A DNA stretch of 64,000 bases from Ideonella paludis (GTDB lineage Bacteria > Pseudomonadota > Gammaproteobacteria > Burkholderiales > Burkholderiaceae_C), in the NCBI RefSeq assembly GCF_018069865.1, contig NZ_JAGQDG010000005.1, forward strand, positions 248,001-312,000, given 5' to 3'. This document shows positions 48,712 through 57,693 of this stretch, piece by piece. The notes beneath the pieces were generated by a model. The model was not told the origin of the DNA and ran no database searches. It worked only from the letters and a program-made list of their open reading frames with translations. Position 1 is the stretch's first letter, and each line of letters begins with the position of its first letter. The position numbers were made by a program, and so were the translations under genes.

Positions 48712-49427
48712 GCCTGCGCCTCGCTGACGAACAGGTCTTCCAGGGCTTGGTGTCGCTGCTCTTGCACCTCGTCCCACGGCGCGTTGATCACCACTTGGCC
48801 GTCTTTGAGCATCACCAGGTGGGTGATGACGCGCTCCAAGTCGCTGAGCAAATGGCTGGAGATCACCACGGTGCGTGGCGCAGCGCGCTCGGTGTCCCAC
48901 TCAAAAAGCAGCCGCATAAAGTCCCGGCGCGCCAAGGGGTCGAGGTTGGAGACGGGCTCGTCCAGCAGCAGCACATCGGGGTCATGGGCCAGGGCCAGCA
49001 CGATCTCCAGCTTTTGCTGGTCGCCGCCACTCAGCGCAGACACCTTGGTGGTCTCACTCAAGGCCAGACGTTGGCAAAGTTGGTGCGCGCGCTCAGCAGT
49101 CCAGCGCGCATAAAAGCTGCCGATGTATTCGATGTGCTGCCACACGGTCAGCCAGGGCAGCAGATCAGGCGCTTGGCTGACCAGGCCTAGGCGCTCACGC
49201 ACGGCATCACTTAAGTCCATGCTGTCGCAGCCCAGCACCGAGGCTTGCCCGCTGCTCGGCGGTGTGAGCCCGGCCCAGCAGCGCAGCAAGCTGCTTTTGC
49301 CCGCTCCATTGCGGCCCACCAGCCCGACCACGGCGCCGCTAGGGATGTCCAAGGAGGTGGGCTGCAAGACGGTGTGGGGGCCGTAGCTCAGGCTGAGCTG
49401 TTGCAGGCGGAGTGCTGGGGTGTTCAT
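48708..49427 (-). CDS. ABC transporter ATP-binding protein
   Basis: A 239-residue ATPase with Walker A GRNGAGKS (38-45), Q-loop SQAPDLLPWLTV, signature LSGGD (132-136), and Walker B LLLDEP (153-158). It is of the type found in CcmA/YtrB-like exporters. It begins two bases after the GntR stop and overlaps the permease gene by four bases, giving a regulator-ATPase-permease operon. Confidence 0.93.
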   Translation of the reverse strand: MNTPALRLQQLSLSYGPHTVLQPTSLDIPSGAVVGLVGRNGAGKSSLLRCWAGLTPPSSGQASVLGCDSMDLSDAVRERLGLVSQAPDLLPWLTVWQHIEYIGSFYARWTAERAHQLCQRLALSETTKVSALSGGDQQKLEIVLALAHDPDVLLLDEPVSNLDPLARRDFMRLLFEWDTERAAPRTVVISSHLLSDLERVITHLVMLKDGQVVINAPWDEVQEQRHQALEDLFVSEAQA

Positions 49428-49428
49428 G

Positions 49429-49863
49429 TCAGTCAGGCTGTATCTGTGGCGTGGGTGATGACTCGTCAGCGCGATGAGTGGTGAGGCATGTGATCAAGGT
49501 CTGCTCAAACGCCGCCAGCGCCTCCGCAGGAGTAATGCCCAGTTGCAGCGCTTGGCGTGCAGCGGCTTCTAAGGTGGGCATCAGCAGTGCGGCGCGGTCG
49601 TCGGCGCTGGGGGGGCTTTGGTCGGCCACCACCATGCCCATGCCGCGTCGGCGCACCAGCAGGCCTTCGGCCTCCAGTTGGCTGTAGGCCTTAGAGACGG
49701 TCATGGGGTTGATGGCATGGGCCAAAGCCACGGCGCGCACGCTGGGCAGCTCATGGCCGGCGGGCCAATGGCCACCGGCGATGTAGCGGCGCGCTTGGTC
49801 GACGATCTGGCGGTAGATCGGCGTCGGGTCGCTGGGGGTGATGGCAAAGTCCATGGGCTGCAT
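49429..49863 (-). CDS. GntR family transcriptional regulator (YtrA-like)
   Basis: A 144-residue repressor-like protein with an N-terminal winged helix (PIYRQIVDQARRYIAGG, LPSVRAVALAHAINPMTVSKAYSQLEAEGLL) and a short C-terminal helical part. The lack of a large effector domain is typical of the YtrA subgroup, which usually represses the ABC operon it heads. An almost ideal promoter with an overlapping palindrome sits directly upstream, pointing to autorepression. A second ATG at 49854 is an alternative start, since the first lies only nine bases from the predicted transcript start. Confidence 0.92.
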   Translation of the reverse strand: MQPMDFAITPSDPTPIYRQIVDQARRYIAGGHWPAGHELPSVRAVALAHAINPMTVSKAYSQLEAEGLLVRRRGMGMVVADQSPPSADDRAALLMPTLEAAARQALQLGITPAEALAAFEQTLITCLTTHRADESSPTPQIQPD

Positions 49864-49866
49864 TGG

Positions 49867-49886
49867 TGTATTAATTCAATAATACA
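49867..49886 (-). promoter_or_regulatory. Palindromic operator of the GntR-ABC operon
   Basis: TGTATTATTGAATTAATACA is a palindrome with perfect seven-base arms (TGTATTA/TAATACA) and a six-base centre. It covers the -10 element and ends three bases before the GntR ATG. A dimeric YtrA-like GntR protein bound here would block polymerase. Confidence 0.8.
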
Positions 49887-49908
49887 CATGGCCCGCGGCG
49901 TGCGTCAA
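49879..49908 (-). promoter_or_regulatory. Sigma-70 promoter of the GntR-ABC operon
   Basis: TTGACG (-35, 49908-49903) and TATTAT (-10, 49884-49879), with TG two bases upstream of the -10, are separated by 18 bases. Transcription would start near 49872, leaving a leader of about nine bases before the first ATG. This is the best promoter match in the window. Confidence 0.75.
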
Positions 49909-50009
49909 CCCGACCTGTGTCGTAGCCTGGCCTATATGTTGAAGCGGCGCCCAGGGGCGCCGCAGTGCGAGGGGTCGTCAGATCGCAGGGCCTTGTGCCC
50001 TGCAAGGGG

Positions 50010-50978
50010 TCACGCCGCGTTCTTCAGCGGCGGCCGCTTGGACTGCTCAAGAATCTGCGCAATGAGCGTGCGCTTGCGCATGTCGGCCTGCTCATTCGGC
50101 CCTTGGCAGGTGCCCGCCGCATGGTGGCCGCCGCCGCCGTGTTCCAGCATCAGTGCGCCCACGTCCATGGGGTTGCGCTGGCCGAAGATGGACTTGCCTA
50201 CGGTGTAGACGGTGTTCTGCTTTTCGCGGCCCCACATCACGTGCATGGAGATGTCGCACTGCGGGAACATGGCGTAGACCACGAAGCGGTTGCCCGCAAA
50301 GATGGTGTCTTCTTTGCGCAGGTCCAGGATGACCAGGTTGTCGTGGACTTCGGCCACGCGCTGAATCTGCTCGCGGAACAGGGCGTGCTGGGCGAAGAAG
50401 AGATCGACCCGCTCTTTGACATCGGGCAGGGCCAGGATGTCGGCAATCGGCATGTCGCGGCAGCATTCGATGAGCTGCATCATCAACTGGTAGTTGGAGA
50501 TGCGGAACTCTCTGAAGCGGCCCAGGCCCGTGCGCGCGTCCATCAAGAAGGACAGCAGCTCCCAGCCTTGGGGGTGCAGCACATCGGCCTCGGTGAATCC
50601 GGCGGAGTCGGCCTTGTCCACGGCATGCATCATCTCGTCGCTGATGCGTGGAAAGCGGGCCTTGCCGCCAAAGTGTTCATAGACCACACGCGCGGCGGAT
50701 TTGGCATCGGCCTTCAGCACATAGCCGGGCGTGGGCTTGCCGTTGTTGCGCTCGGCCTCGCTGGAATGATGGTCAAAACACATGCCGCAGCCGGGCACAT
50801 AGGGCAGGTTGGTGAGGATGTCTTGCGCCGTCACCGCGACCTTGCCGTCTTGCACGTCCTTGGGGTGCACAAAGACGATCTCGCCCAGCATGTCCATTTC
50901 TTTGAGCAGCACGGCGCAGACCAGGCCGTCCATGTCGCTGCGGGTCAACAGGCGGTACTTTTGAGGGGCAGAGGTCAT
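50010..50978 (-). CDS. DHH family phosphoesterase, copy 1
   Basis: A 322-residue protein with the DHH phosphoesterase metal motifs: RSDMDG (13-18), a mid HAVDKADS motif (118-125), FDHHSS (68-73) and GGGGH (281-285) in the DHHA1-type C-terminal part. Relatives include exopolyphosphatases, oligoribonuclease/pAp phosphatase NrnA and RecJ. Substrate is not decided by sequence. All metal-binding residues are present. It is a close paralogue, equal in length, of the gene just upstream at 51108-52076. The start at 50978 is chosen by alignment with the paralogue. Confidence 0.88.
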   Translation of the reverse strand: MTSAPQKYRLLTRSDMDGLVCAVLLKEMDMLGEIVFVHPKDVQDGKVAVTAQDILTNLPYVPGCGMCFDHHSSEAERNNGKPTPGYVLKADAKSAARVVYEHFGGKARFPRISDEMMHAVDKADSAGFTEADVLHPQGWELLSFLMDARTGLGRFREFRISNYQLMMQLIECCRDMPIADILALPDVKERVDLFFAQHALFREQIQRVAEVHDNLVILDLRKEDTIFAGNRFVVYAMFPQCDISMHVMWGREKQNTVYTVGKSIFGQRNPMDVGALMLEHGGGGHHAAGTCQGPNEQADMRKRTLIAQILEQSKRPPLKNAA

Positions 50979-51107
50979 GTGTGTATAGCTCCCAAGGTCA
51001 ATAAAGCTGGCGCCGGCTTGTGACCAAGCGCCTGCCGCTATTTCGGCCAAAGTGGGGCCAGCTTTACCTTCGGCTCAGCAAGCGGCCGTGGCGCTGGGTA
51101 GAAAGTC

Positions 51108-52076
51108 TCAGGCCGGCACCGGCTGCGCCTGGTGGGACAGGTTCACGATGCGGTCGATCAAGCGTTGCTTGCGTTGGTCCGCCTGCGCATTGGGGGCTTG
51201 GCACGCCCCGGCGCCATCGTGGCCACCGCCGCCGTGGTCCAGCATCAAGGCGCCGACATCCATCTTGTTGCGGCGGCCAAAAATGGACTTGCCGACGGTG
51301 AAGGCGGTTTGGTCGCTGTGCCGCGAGCGCAAGATATGCATGGAGATGTCGCACTGCGGAAAGACGGTGTAGACCACGAAGCGATTGCCCACGTAGATGG
51401 GGTCTTCGTCGCGCAGGTCCAGCACCACCAAGTTGCCGTGTACCTGGCCCACACGCCGCAACTGCGCTTCAAAGGCCTCTTGCTGAGCAAAGTAGCGCTC
51501 GGTGCGCTCCTTGACATCGGGCATCTCCAAGATTTGATCCACGCTCAGCGTGCGGCAGGCGTCGATCAACATCTCCATCAATTGATAGTTGGAGATGCGG
51601 TAGTCCTTGTAGCGGCCCAGGCCGGTGCGTGCGTCCATCAAAAAGGACATCAAGGCCCAGCCGCTGGGGTGCAGCACCTCCTCACGGCTGAAGTCGGCCG
51701 AGTCGGCGCGGTCCACCGCGTCCATCAGTGCGGGGCTGATATTGGGAAAGCTGTCCGCACCGCCGTAATAGTCATAGACCACGCGTGCTGCGGACTTGGC
51801 TTGAGCGTGCAGGACATAGCCTTGGGTGTTGAAGCCGAGGTTGCGCTTGGCCTCGCTGGAGTGGTGGTCAAAGCACAGGGCGCAGCCGGGGAGGTAGGGC
51901 AGGTTAGCCAGGATGTCGTGCTCATGCACCTCGACCTTGCCGTCTTGCACATCTTTGGGGTGGTGAAAGACCACCTCGCCCAAGAGGCCCAACTCCTTCA
52001 GCAACACCGCGCAGATCAGGCCGTCCATATCACTGCGGGTCAGCAGCCGGTATTTGTCGGGAGGGGTCGCAATCAT
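51108..52076 (-). CDS. DHH family phosphoesterase, copy 2
   Basis: A 322-residue paralogue of the 50010-50978 gene, matching it along the full length with no evident gaps. It shows RSDMDG, FDHHSS, DAVDRADS, SFLMDARTGLGR, FPQCDISMH and GGGGH, so the active site is intact. The two diverge most at the N-terminus, around the residues after DHHSS, and near the C-terminus. The start at 52076 is taken because it gives the same length as its partner; an in-frame start at 52091 adds five residues. The 129-base gap to copy 1 shows no terminator. Confidence 0.88.
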   Translation of the reverse strand: MIATPPDKYRLLTRSDMDGLICAVLLKELGLLGEVVFHHPKDVQDGKVEVHEHDILANLPYLPGCALCFDHHSSEAKRNLGFNTQGYVLHAQAKSAARVVYDYYGGADSFPNISPALMDAVDRADSADFSREEVLHPSGWALMSFLMDARTGLGRYKDYRISNYQLMEMLIDACRTLSVDQILEMPDVKERTERYFAQQEAFEAQLRRVGQVHGNLVVLDLRDEDPIYVGNRFVVYTVFPQCDISMHILRSRHSDQTAFTVGKSIFGRRNKMDVGALMLDHGGGGHDGAGACQAPNAQADQRKQRLIDRIVNLSHQAQPVPA

Positions 52077-52196
52077 CAGTCTGTACGCCAAAGTTGGGAG
52101 GGCGCAGGCGAGCTTCCGCCATGCGTCCGCCCGCTATCGTCCCGAAGCGCCAGTCCTCAAGCCGCTGATGCACACAGCAGCGCAGAGTGCGCAGTT

Positions 52197-53420
52197 CTAC
52201 ACGTTTGCCGCACTCAAGGCCGCTTCGCGGGCCCGCTGCAAGGCCTGGCCTACGCCGGGGCCACGCACGCCGCGGGCCAGGGCGTCGGCGGCCACGGCTG
52301 CGGTGTCCACGGCGTCCAAAACGGCCAATGCCTTCAGAAGCCGCGGGCGGCTGGGGTAGGCGGCGTCGTCAAAGCCGAGGCGGCCGCGCGCATCGGCCTC
52401 GCAGGCCAGCAAGGCCTGCTCAAAGCGTTCTCGGCGGCGGAAGGCGTCGCAGCGCTCGATCAGCCGCAGCAGGGCGGCGGCACTGAGTTCGGTGGCACGG
52501 TGGATATTGGTGTGCTCCCGCGCCACCATCACGGCCAGTTCGCCGCAGTCGGTCGGCACTTTGAGGCGCTGGGCCGCTTGCCGGGTCAGGCGCTCGCTGC
52601 GGGCTTCGTGCGCAATGTGGCGTGGCCACTCGGCAGGTGGCGTGCTGCCCTTGCCCAGGTCGTGGCAGAGCGCGGCAAAGCGCACCGGCAAGGGGGCGTC
52701 TAGGCGCGCGGCCATGTCCACCACCATCAGGGTGTGCACGCCGCAGTCCACCTCCGGGTGGTGCAGGGGCGGCTGGGGCACGCCCCACAGCGCATCCAGT
52801 TCGGGCCACAGCCGGGCCAGGGCGCCGCAGTCGCGCAGCACTTGCAGCATGCGGCTGGGGCGGGCTTCCATCAGGCCGCGCGACAACTCTTGCCACACCC
52901 GCTCAGGCACCAAGGCGTCCACCTCGCCGCTGGCCACCATCTGCTGCATCAGGTGCAGGGTTTCAGGGGCCACGCTGAAGTCGGTCAGGCGGGCGGCAAA
53001 GCGGGCCAGGCGCAGGATACGCACCGGGTCTTCGGCAAAGGCAGGGCCAATGTGCCTCAGCACGCGCTGCTGCAGGTCGGCTTGGCCACCATAGGGGTCG
53101 ATCACCTGGCCGTCGGCGTCTTGCGCCATCGCATTGATGGTCAGGTCGCGCCGCTGCAGGTCTTGCTCTAGCGTTACATCGGGCGCGGCATGGACGGCAA
53201 AGCCGTGGTAGCCGGGCGCGGTTTTGCGCTCGGTGCGGGCCAGGGCATATTCCTCATGGGTCTGCGGGTGCAAAAACACGGGGAAGTCTTTGCCCACCGC
53301 CACAAAGCCGGCATCGAGCATGGCCTGCGGCGAGCTGCCCACCACCACCCAATCGCGGTCATGCACGGCGCGGCCCAGCAGGGCGTCGCGCACCGCACCG
53401 CCCACCACATAGCATTTCAT
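52197..53420 (-). CDS. cca: Multifunctional CCA tRNA nucleotidyltransferase with HD domain
   Basis: Adds or repairs the 3' CCA of tRNAs. The 407-residue protein has the nucleotidyltransferase head [13 protein letters not shown] (4-16) with catalytic DRD (21-23), [26 protein letters not shown], and a C-terminal HD phosphohydrolase domain with CHDLGKG. This is the long gammaproteobacterial/betaproteobacterial type with phosphatase and phosphodiesterase activity. Its ATG overlaps the stop of a GNAT gene. Confidence 0.96.
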   Translation of the reverse strand: MKCYVVGGAVRDALLGRAVHDRDWVVVGSSPQAMLDAGFVAVGKDFPVFLHPQTHEEYALARTERKTAPGYHGFAVHAAPDVTLEQDLQRRDLTINAMAQDADGQVIDPYGGQADLQQRVLRHIGPAFAEDPVRILRLARFAARLTDFSVAPETLHLMQQMVASGEVDALVPERVWQELSRGLMEARPSRMLQVLRDCGALARLWPELDALWGVPQPPLHHPEVDCGVHTLMVVDMAARLDAPLPVRFAALCHDLGKGSTPPAEWPRHIAHEARSERLTRQAAQRLKVPTDCGELAVMVAREHTNIHRATELSAAALLRLIERCDAFRRRERFEQALLACEADARGRLGFDDAAYPSRPRLLKALAVLDAVDTAAVAADALARGVRGPGVGQALQRAREAALSAANV

Positions 53421-53851
53421 GGCGCTGGAGGCAGCTCGCGCTGCATCATGAATTTGCTGATCTCGGGCGTGAAGCCCGCCACTTCCCAGACCATGCGATA
53501 GCCCAGCTTCTCGTAAAACCCCCGGGCTTGAAAGCTGAAGGTGCTCAAGTAAATGCGGCGCACGCCACGCGCTTGGGCGGCGTGTTCGAAGTCTTGCATC
53601 AGGCGCCGCCCGATGCCGCTGCGGCGCATGGCCTCATCGACCCAGACCTGCTCGACCTCGGCGCACTCGCCCCAGGTGCGGCCGACCACGCCCCCCAGCG
53701 TCGCACCGTTGTCATCTTGGGCGGCACACACCAAAGGCTGCACCTGCTGCAAGGGGGCATGGCGCAGGTTGTGCTGATCCAGCCCCGCATCGACGGCCTC
53801 GACAATGCCTGCCGGGCGCTCTTGGGTGGTGATCCAGCGGATGTCGGACAT
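53417..53851 (-). CDS. GNAT family N-acetyltransferase
   Basis: A 144-residue GNAT protein. The acetyl-CoA-binding loop is [17 protein letters not shown], preceded by [11 protein letters not shown] and followed by [20 protein letters not shown]. Substrate is unknown. The start at 53851 (MSDIRW) is preferred to 53863. It overlaps cca by four bases, and the NDUFA9-like gene lies 21 bases upstream, suggesting one operon from 56856 to 52197. Confidence 0.88.
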   Translation of the reverse strand: MSDIRWITTQERPAGIVEAVDAGLDQHNLRHAPLQQVQPLVCAAQDDNGATLGGVVGRTWGECAEVEQVWVDEAMRRSGIGRRLMQDFEHAAQARGVRRIYLSTFSFQARGFYEKLGYRMVWEVAGFTPEISKFMMQRELPPAP

Positions 53852-53872
53852 GGCGAGGCCCACAGCAGGGCG

Positions 53873-54850
53873 TCAACGATGCAAGGCCCGCCACGCATCC
53901 AGGCGGGCGCAGCCTTGATGGTGGCGCAGGTAGGCTGGGGCCACGGCCATCAAGGCGGTGGGGGTGATGCCCAATGCAGCCAGCCCAGGGCGGCCCGGTG
54001 TGGCCACATTGGGTGTGGTCATCGAGGCCAGGTTGTCGCGCGACATCAAGGGCTCGCCGGGCAAACATTCCATGGCCAAGGCTTGAAGCTGGGCCAGCGC
54101 TGACGGCAAGGGCAGCACGGTGCGGGAGTTACCGCTGAGTTGTCCGGCGGTCTCGACCAACTGCCGCAATGTGAAGACCTCCGGCCCGGCGCACTCGATG
54201 GTCTGGCCTGCGCTCTGGGGCTGGCGCAGGCTGGCCACCAAGGCTTGCGCCACATCGCCCACCCACACGGGCTGAAAGCGTGCCTCAGCCCCCGCCAGCG
54301 GCATGAAGGGGAACAGGGCTTGCAAGGCCGCAAAGAGGTTCAGGAACTTGTCATTCGCGCCAAAGATCACCGACGGCCGCAGCACGGTGAGCTGCAAGCC
54401 TTGGCTTTGCGCCGCCTGCTGCAGCGCCTGCTCGCCGGCCGCCTTGCTGCGCAGGTAGTCAGAGGGGGCTGGCGCACTGGTGTCGGGCACACCCAAGGCA
54501 CTGACATGCACCAAGCGGCGTACGCCCTGCCGTGCCATTGCCGCCACCAAACGCCTGGGCAAGCCCACATGCACCTGCTCAAAAGCAGCAGCGCTGCCGT
54601 GCAGGATGGCGACCAAGTTGACCACGGCGTCGCAGCCGTGCAGCAGTGCGTCCAGCGCCGCGTCTTGGTGGATGTCGGCTTGGATCAAGTCCACATTGGG
54701 CAGCATGCGCACGGCTGCGGCGCGCTGGGCCCGGCGCGAGGGCACGCGCAGCCGAGTGCCGGCAAACGCAGGGTCGCGGGCCAGTGCATCGCACAGGGCG
54801 CTGCCCACAAAGCCGGTACCGCCCAAGACCAAGACCTGACGTGCGCTCAT
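53873..54850 (-). CDS. NAD(P)-binding protein, complex I NDUFA9-like
   Basis: A 325-residue atypical SDR with the nucleotide loop VLGGTGFVGSAL (8-19), HVSALG at the catalytic-Ser strand, YLRSKAAGEQAL in place of the classic YxxxK, and LRPSVIFG. This pattern is that of NDUFA9-type proteins, related to the mitochondrial complex I accessory subunit; in bacteria the role is unproven. It overlaps the lytic transglycosylase by four bases. Confidence 0.85.
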   Translation of the reverse strand: MSARQVLVLGGTGFVGSALCDALARDPAFAGTRLRVPSRRAQRAAAVRMLPNVDLIQADIHQDAALDALLHGCDAVVNLVAILHGSAAAFEQVHVGLPRRLVAAMARQGVRRLVHVSALGVPDTSAPAPSDYLRSKAAGEQALQQAAQSQGLQLTVLRPSVIFGANDKFLNLFAALQALFPFMPLAGAEARFQPVWVGDVAQALVASLRQPQSAGQTIECAGPEVFTLRQLVETAGQLSGNSRTVLPLPSALAQLQALAMECLPGEPLMSRDNLASMTTPNVATPGRPGLAALGITPTALMAVAPAYLRHHQGCARLDAWRALHR

Positions 54851-56856
54851 GGCAGCTCCTTGTCGGGAGCCGGGGCCTGGGCGTCGCGGGGGCCGATGGT
54901 ATTGCCCAAGCGCGGCTTCAATGCCACGGGCTTGCCAGCCGCTAAGCCGGCGTAATAGCTGGCGTTGGACAGCACGCGCTTCACATAGTCGCGCGTCTCA
55001 TGCAGCGGAATGTTCTCAATCCAGATGGCGGTCTCCAGCACCGGGCCTTCACGCCAGCGCCGGGGCCGATTGGGCCCAGCGTTATACGCCGCAGCGGCCA
55101 TGGCTTGGGAGCCGCCCAGGTCGTCTAACACCATCTTGAGATAGGCATTGCCCAGCCGCAGGTTGGTGTCACGGTCGGTGATCATCTCGGGCTTGTAGGG
55201 CAGGCCGATGCGTTTGGCGGTCCAACTGGCCGTGGCCGGCATGATCTGCATCAGGCCCGACGCCCCGACATGCGAGCGTGCCGCGATGATGAAGCGCGAC
55301 TCTTGCCGGATCAAACCATAAACGTAGGCTGGGTCCAGGCCCGCCTCGCGGGCACGCGGCACCACCTCATCGCGCAGCGGCCAAGGAAAGCGCTGCTCCA
55401 TGTCCACCTCGGTCTTGCTGCGCTCACTGGAGTTGATGCAGCGGTCCCAGATCTCGCGGCTGCAGGCCAGTTGCGCGGCGGCCAGCAGTTCGCGATCGGT
55501 CATGCCGATCAGCGAAAAGTTCCACTCGCGCACGCCCTCGCTGCGCAGGCCCAGGGCCAGGGCCGCCAGCGCACGCTGCAGGCCGGGGTGGTTGCGCGCC
55601 GCGTCGCGCTCGGGTGCCGTGGGGGCAGCGGGCTTGGGTGGCAAAGGCTGCACAGCGCCAAGGTCTTCAGAGGCCAGTTGGCCGTAGAAGTGCAGCTCGT
55701 CCGACAGGTCTTTGAGCAGCCCGCGCGCTTGCTCGCGCTGCTCGTCGCCCGCGCTGCCAGGCTTGGCCAAGCCCTGCAGTGCGCGCGCTCGCCAATAGCG
55801 CCAGGTCGGGTCGGCACGCTCTTCTGGGCTCATGGCGTCGATGGCGCGCAGGCTCAAGACCCATTTCTCGGTGTTCCCGCCCAAGCGCAGGGCGGTGCGG
55901 GCGTGCCAGCCCAGGGTTTCGTCGCTCCAGTCTGGCTTGTCGCGCAACTTGGATTTCAGGCTGTCCCAGGCGTTGCGGCTCCATTCCAGCGACTCCGGCC
56001 GCAAGGCCAAGGCTGCTTGCTTGGCGGTTTGGGCCCAGGCCCAAGCACCATGCTCGCCGCCCAAGGCGCCGGCCCAACGCTCTTCCAGCAAGCGCGCAGC
56101 GGCGGCCGGGTCACTGGCGGCCAATCGGCCCAGGGCGATGGACGCCAGCTCGCTGCGGGCATGCCCCAGCGCAATGGCTCGGGTGTTGATGAAACGCGAG
56201 GGGTTGTCTAGCGCATCTTGGGTGGAAGCGGCCACGTGGTCGCCCAGCAGCGAGGCGGCTTGGCGGGCCTGCCGCAGCCGCGCATGCTCGGTGGCATGAC
56301 GTACTTTGCGCCACACGTCTTCGGGCATGAAGCGCTCGCTGTCCAACTGGGCTTTAGCCAGTTGGTGGCAGCCGTCGTCGGCTTCTTTCTGGGCCATCCA
56401 GGCTTTGCGAGCGGCGTCACGCACGTCTTTGCCCGCTTGGTGCTCGGCCAGCAGCCGGTAGCAGTTCACCTCGCGGTCGTCGTTCATTTTGAAGCGCGGC
56501 ACCTCTCGACTGAAAGCGGCCCAGTCCCGGCGCCGGCCCAGCTCCAGCAGCCAATCATTGCGCAGCCGGTCTTCGACATAGCTGCCGGGCCAGCGGGCAT
56601 AAAAGGCGTCAAGGTCCTCGCTGCGCGCTTCGGGCAGGCGCAGGTTCAGTGACCAATAGTCGGCCCACGGCGCCAGCGGATGGCGCGCGTCCATCAGCGC
56701 ATTGCGCAGACTGGTGAGCTTGACTTTGTCTTTACGGACAAAAGCTTGGCGCGCATCGCGAATCAGGTCGTCCGCACTGGATTGAGCCAGGGCGCTGAAG
56801 CTGGCGACAGAGGCGGCCAAGGCCGCCAGCGCAAGGGGAATTCGGGTTTTCCACAT
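54847..56856 (-). CDS. slt: Soluble lytic murein transglycosylase
   Basis: Cleaves peptidoglycan glycan strands with 1,6-anhydro product. The 669-residue protein has a signal peptide (1-25, ending SALAQ), a long alpha-helical superhelix (about 30-490), and a C-terminal goose-lysozyme-like domain with LIRQESRF (catalytic Glu519), GASGLMQIMPATA and AAAYNAGPNRPRRW. The layout matches Slt70. It heads the operon with the NDUFA9-like, GNAT and cca genes. Confidence 0.94.
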   Translation of the reverse strand: MWKTRIPLALAALAASVASFSALAQSSADDLIRDARQAFVRKDKVKLTSLRNALMDARHPLAPWADYWSLNLRLPEARSEDLDAFYARWPGSYVEDRLRNDWLLELGRRRDWAAFSREVPRFKMNDDREVNCYRLLAEHQAGKDVRDAARKAWMAQKEADDGCHQLAKAQLDSERFMPEDVWRKVRHATEHARLRQARQAASLLGDHVAASTQDALDNPSRFINTRAIALGHARSELASIALGRLAASDPAAAARLLEERWAGALGGEHGAWAWAQTAKQAALALRPESLEWSRNAWDSLKSKLRDKPDWSDETLGWHARTALRLGGNTEKWVLSLRAIDAMSPEERADPTWRYWRARALQGLAKPGSAGDEQREQARGLLKDLSDELHFYGQLASEDLGAVQPLPPKPAAPTAPERDAARNHPGLQRALAALALGLRSEGVREWNFSLIGMTDRELLAAAQLACSREIWDRCINSSERSKTEVDMEQRFPWPLRDEVVPRAREAGLDPAYVYGLIRQESRFIIAARSHVGASGLMQIMPATASWTAKRIGLPYKPEMITDRDTNLRLGNAYLKMVLDDLGGSQAMAAAAYNAGPNRPRRWREGPVLETAIWIENIPLHETRDYVKRVLSNASYYAGLAAGKPVALKPRLGNTIGPRDAQAPAPDKELP

Positions 56857-56906
56857 GACGGGGCACTGTACCCCGATCTGCCCCTCGCGCGCAGGTCAGC
56901 AACGAG

Positions 56907-57596
56907 TCAACGATGCTTGCGATAGGGTTCTTCGAAGTCCAAGTATTCCTGCTCCGCCAGAGCCTCGCTGACCCAGGCGGCGACGCCCGGTGAGGCCCAG
57001 ACGCGGTCCATGTAGGCGGCGACCGTGGTGTTGACGGGCAGGGCATAGGTGCGCAGCCGCCCCACCACCGGGGCGAAGTAGGCGTCCACGATGCCGAACG
57101 CCCCGAAGAGGAAAGGCCCGCCGCTGCTGGCCAGCGCTTCGCACCACAGGGCTTGCAGGCGGTCCAGGTCGGCGCGCACGCTGGCTTGCTCTTGCAGCAC
57201 GCGCTGGCCGACCTCCGGCAGAGAGGCCTCGATGTTTTGCGGGCAGTGGCTGCGCAGCGCGCCAAAGCCGCTGTGCATCTCCGCACACAGGCTGCGAGCC
57301 CGGGCGCGCTGCAAGCGGTCGCGCGGCCACAGCGGGTGCTCGGGGTGGCGCTCGGCCAGGTACTCGGCAATCGCCAGGGTGTCCCAGACGGTAAAGCCGT
57401 CGTCGATCAAGGCCGGCACCTTGCCCGTGGGCGAGATCTCGGCCATGCGCTGCTTGAAGGCCGAGTCGGGCGTGAAGCCGTCGAAGCGCACCATGTGCTC
57501 CTCAAAAGGGATGCCAAAGTGCTGCAGCAGCACCCAAGGCCGCATGGACCAAGACGAGTAGTTCTTGTTGCCGATGACGAGTTTCAGCGTAGACAT
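56907..57596 (-). CDS. Glutathione S-transferase family protein
   Basis: A 229-residue GST. The N-terminal thioredoxin-like domain has LVIGNKNYSSWSMRPWVLLQ with the candidate catalytic Ser, PTGKVPALIDDG with the cis-Pro, and DTLAIAEYLAERHPEHPLWP. The C-terminal domain is all-helical. Substrate is unknown. The start at 57596 (MSTLK) has a more likely context than 57608. It is a lone gene between slt and the LysR gene. Confidence 0.9.
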   Translation of the reverse strand: MSTLKLVIGNKNYSSWSMRPWVLLQHFGIPFEEHMVRFDGFTPDSAFKQRMAEISPTGKVPALIDDGFTVWDTLAIAEYLAERHPEHPLWPRDRLQRARARSLCAEMHSGFGALRSHCPQNIEASLPEVGQRVLQEQASVRADLDRLQALWCEALASSGGPFLFGAFGIVDAYFAPVVGRLRTYALPVNTTVAAYMDRVWASPGVAAWVSEALAEQEYLDFEEPYRKHR

Positions 57597-57693
57597 GGTG
57601 TGCCCCAAAGGCAGTGAAGAATGAGCGTGATGCTAGCGCGATGACACCTGCCCATGGGTGCAATCGCTGCATGGCGACCATGCGCGCTGTGCA

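Noticed and set aside
50979-51107. A small gene or terminator between the two DHH genes
   Set aside because: No frame with a ribosome-binding site and no stem with a T-run is visible in these 129 bases.
51132-52703. 523-residue plus-strand open frame
   Set aside because: Antisense of the second DHH gene and part of cca, which have intact family motifs.
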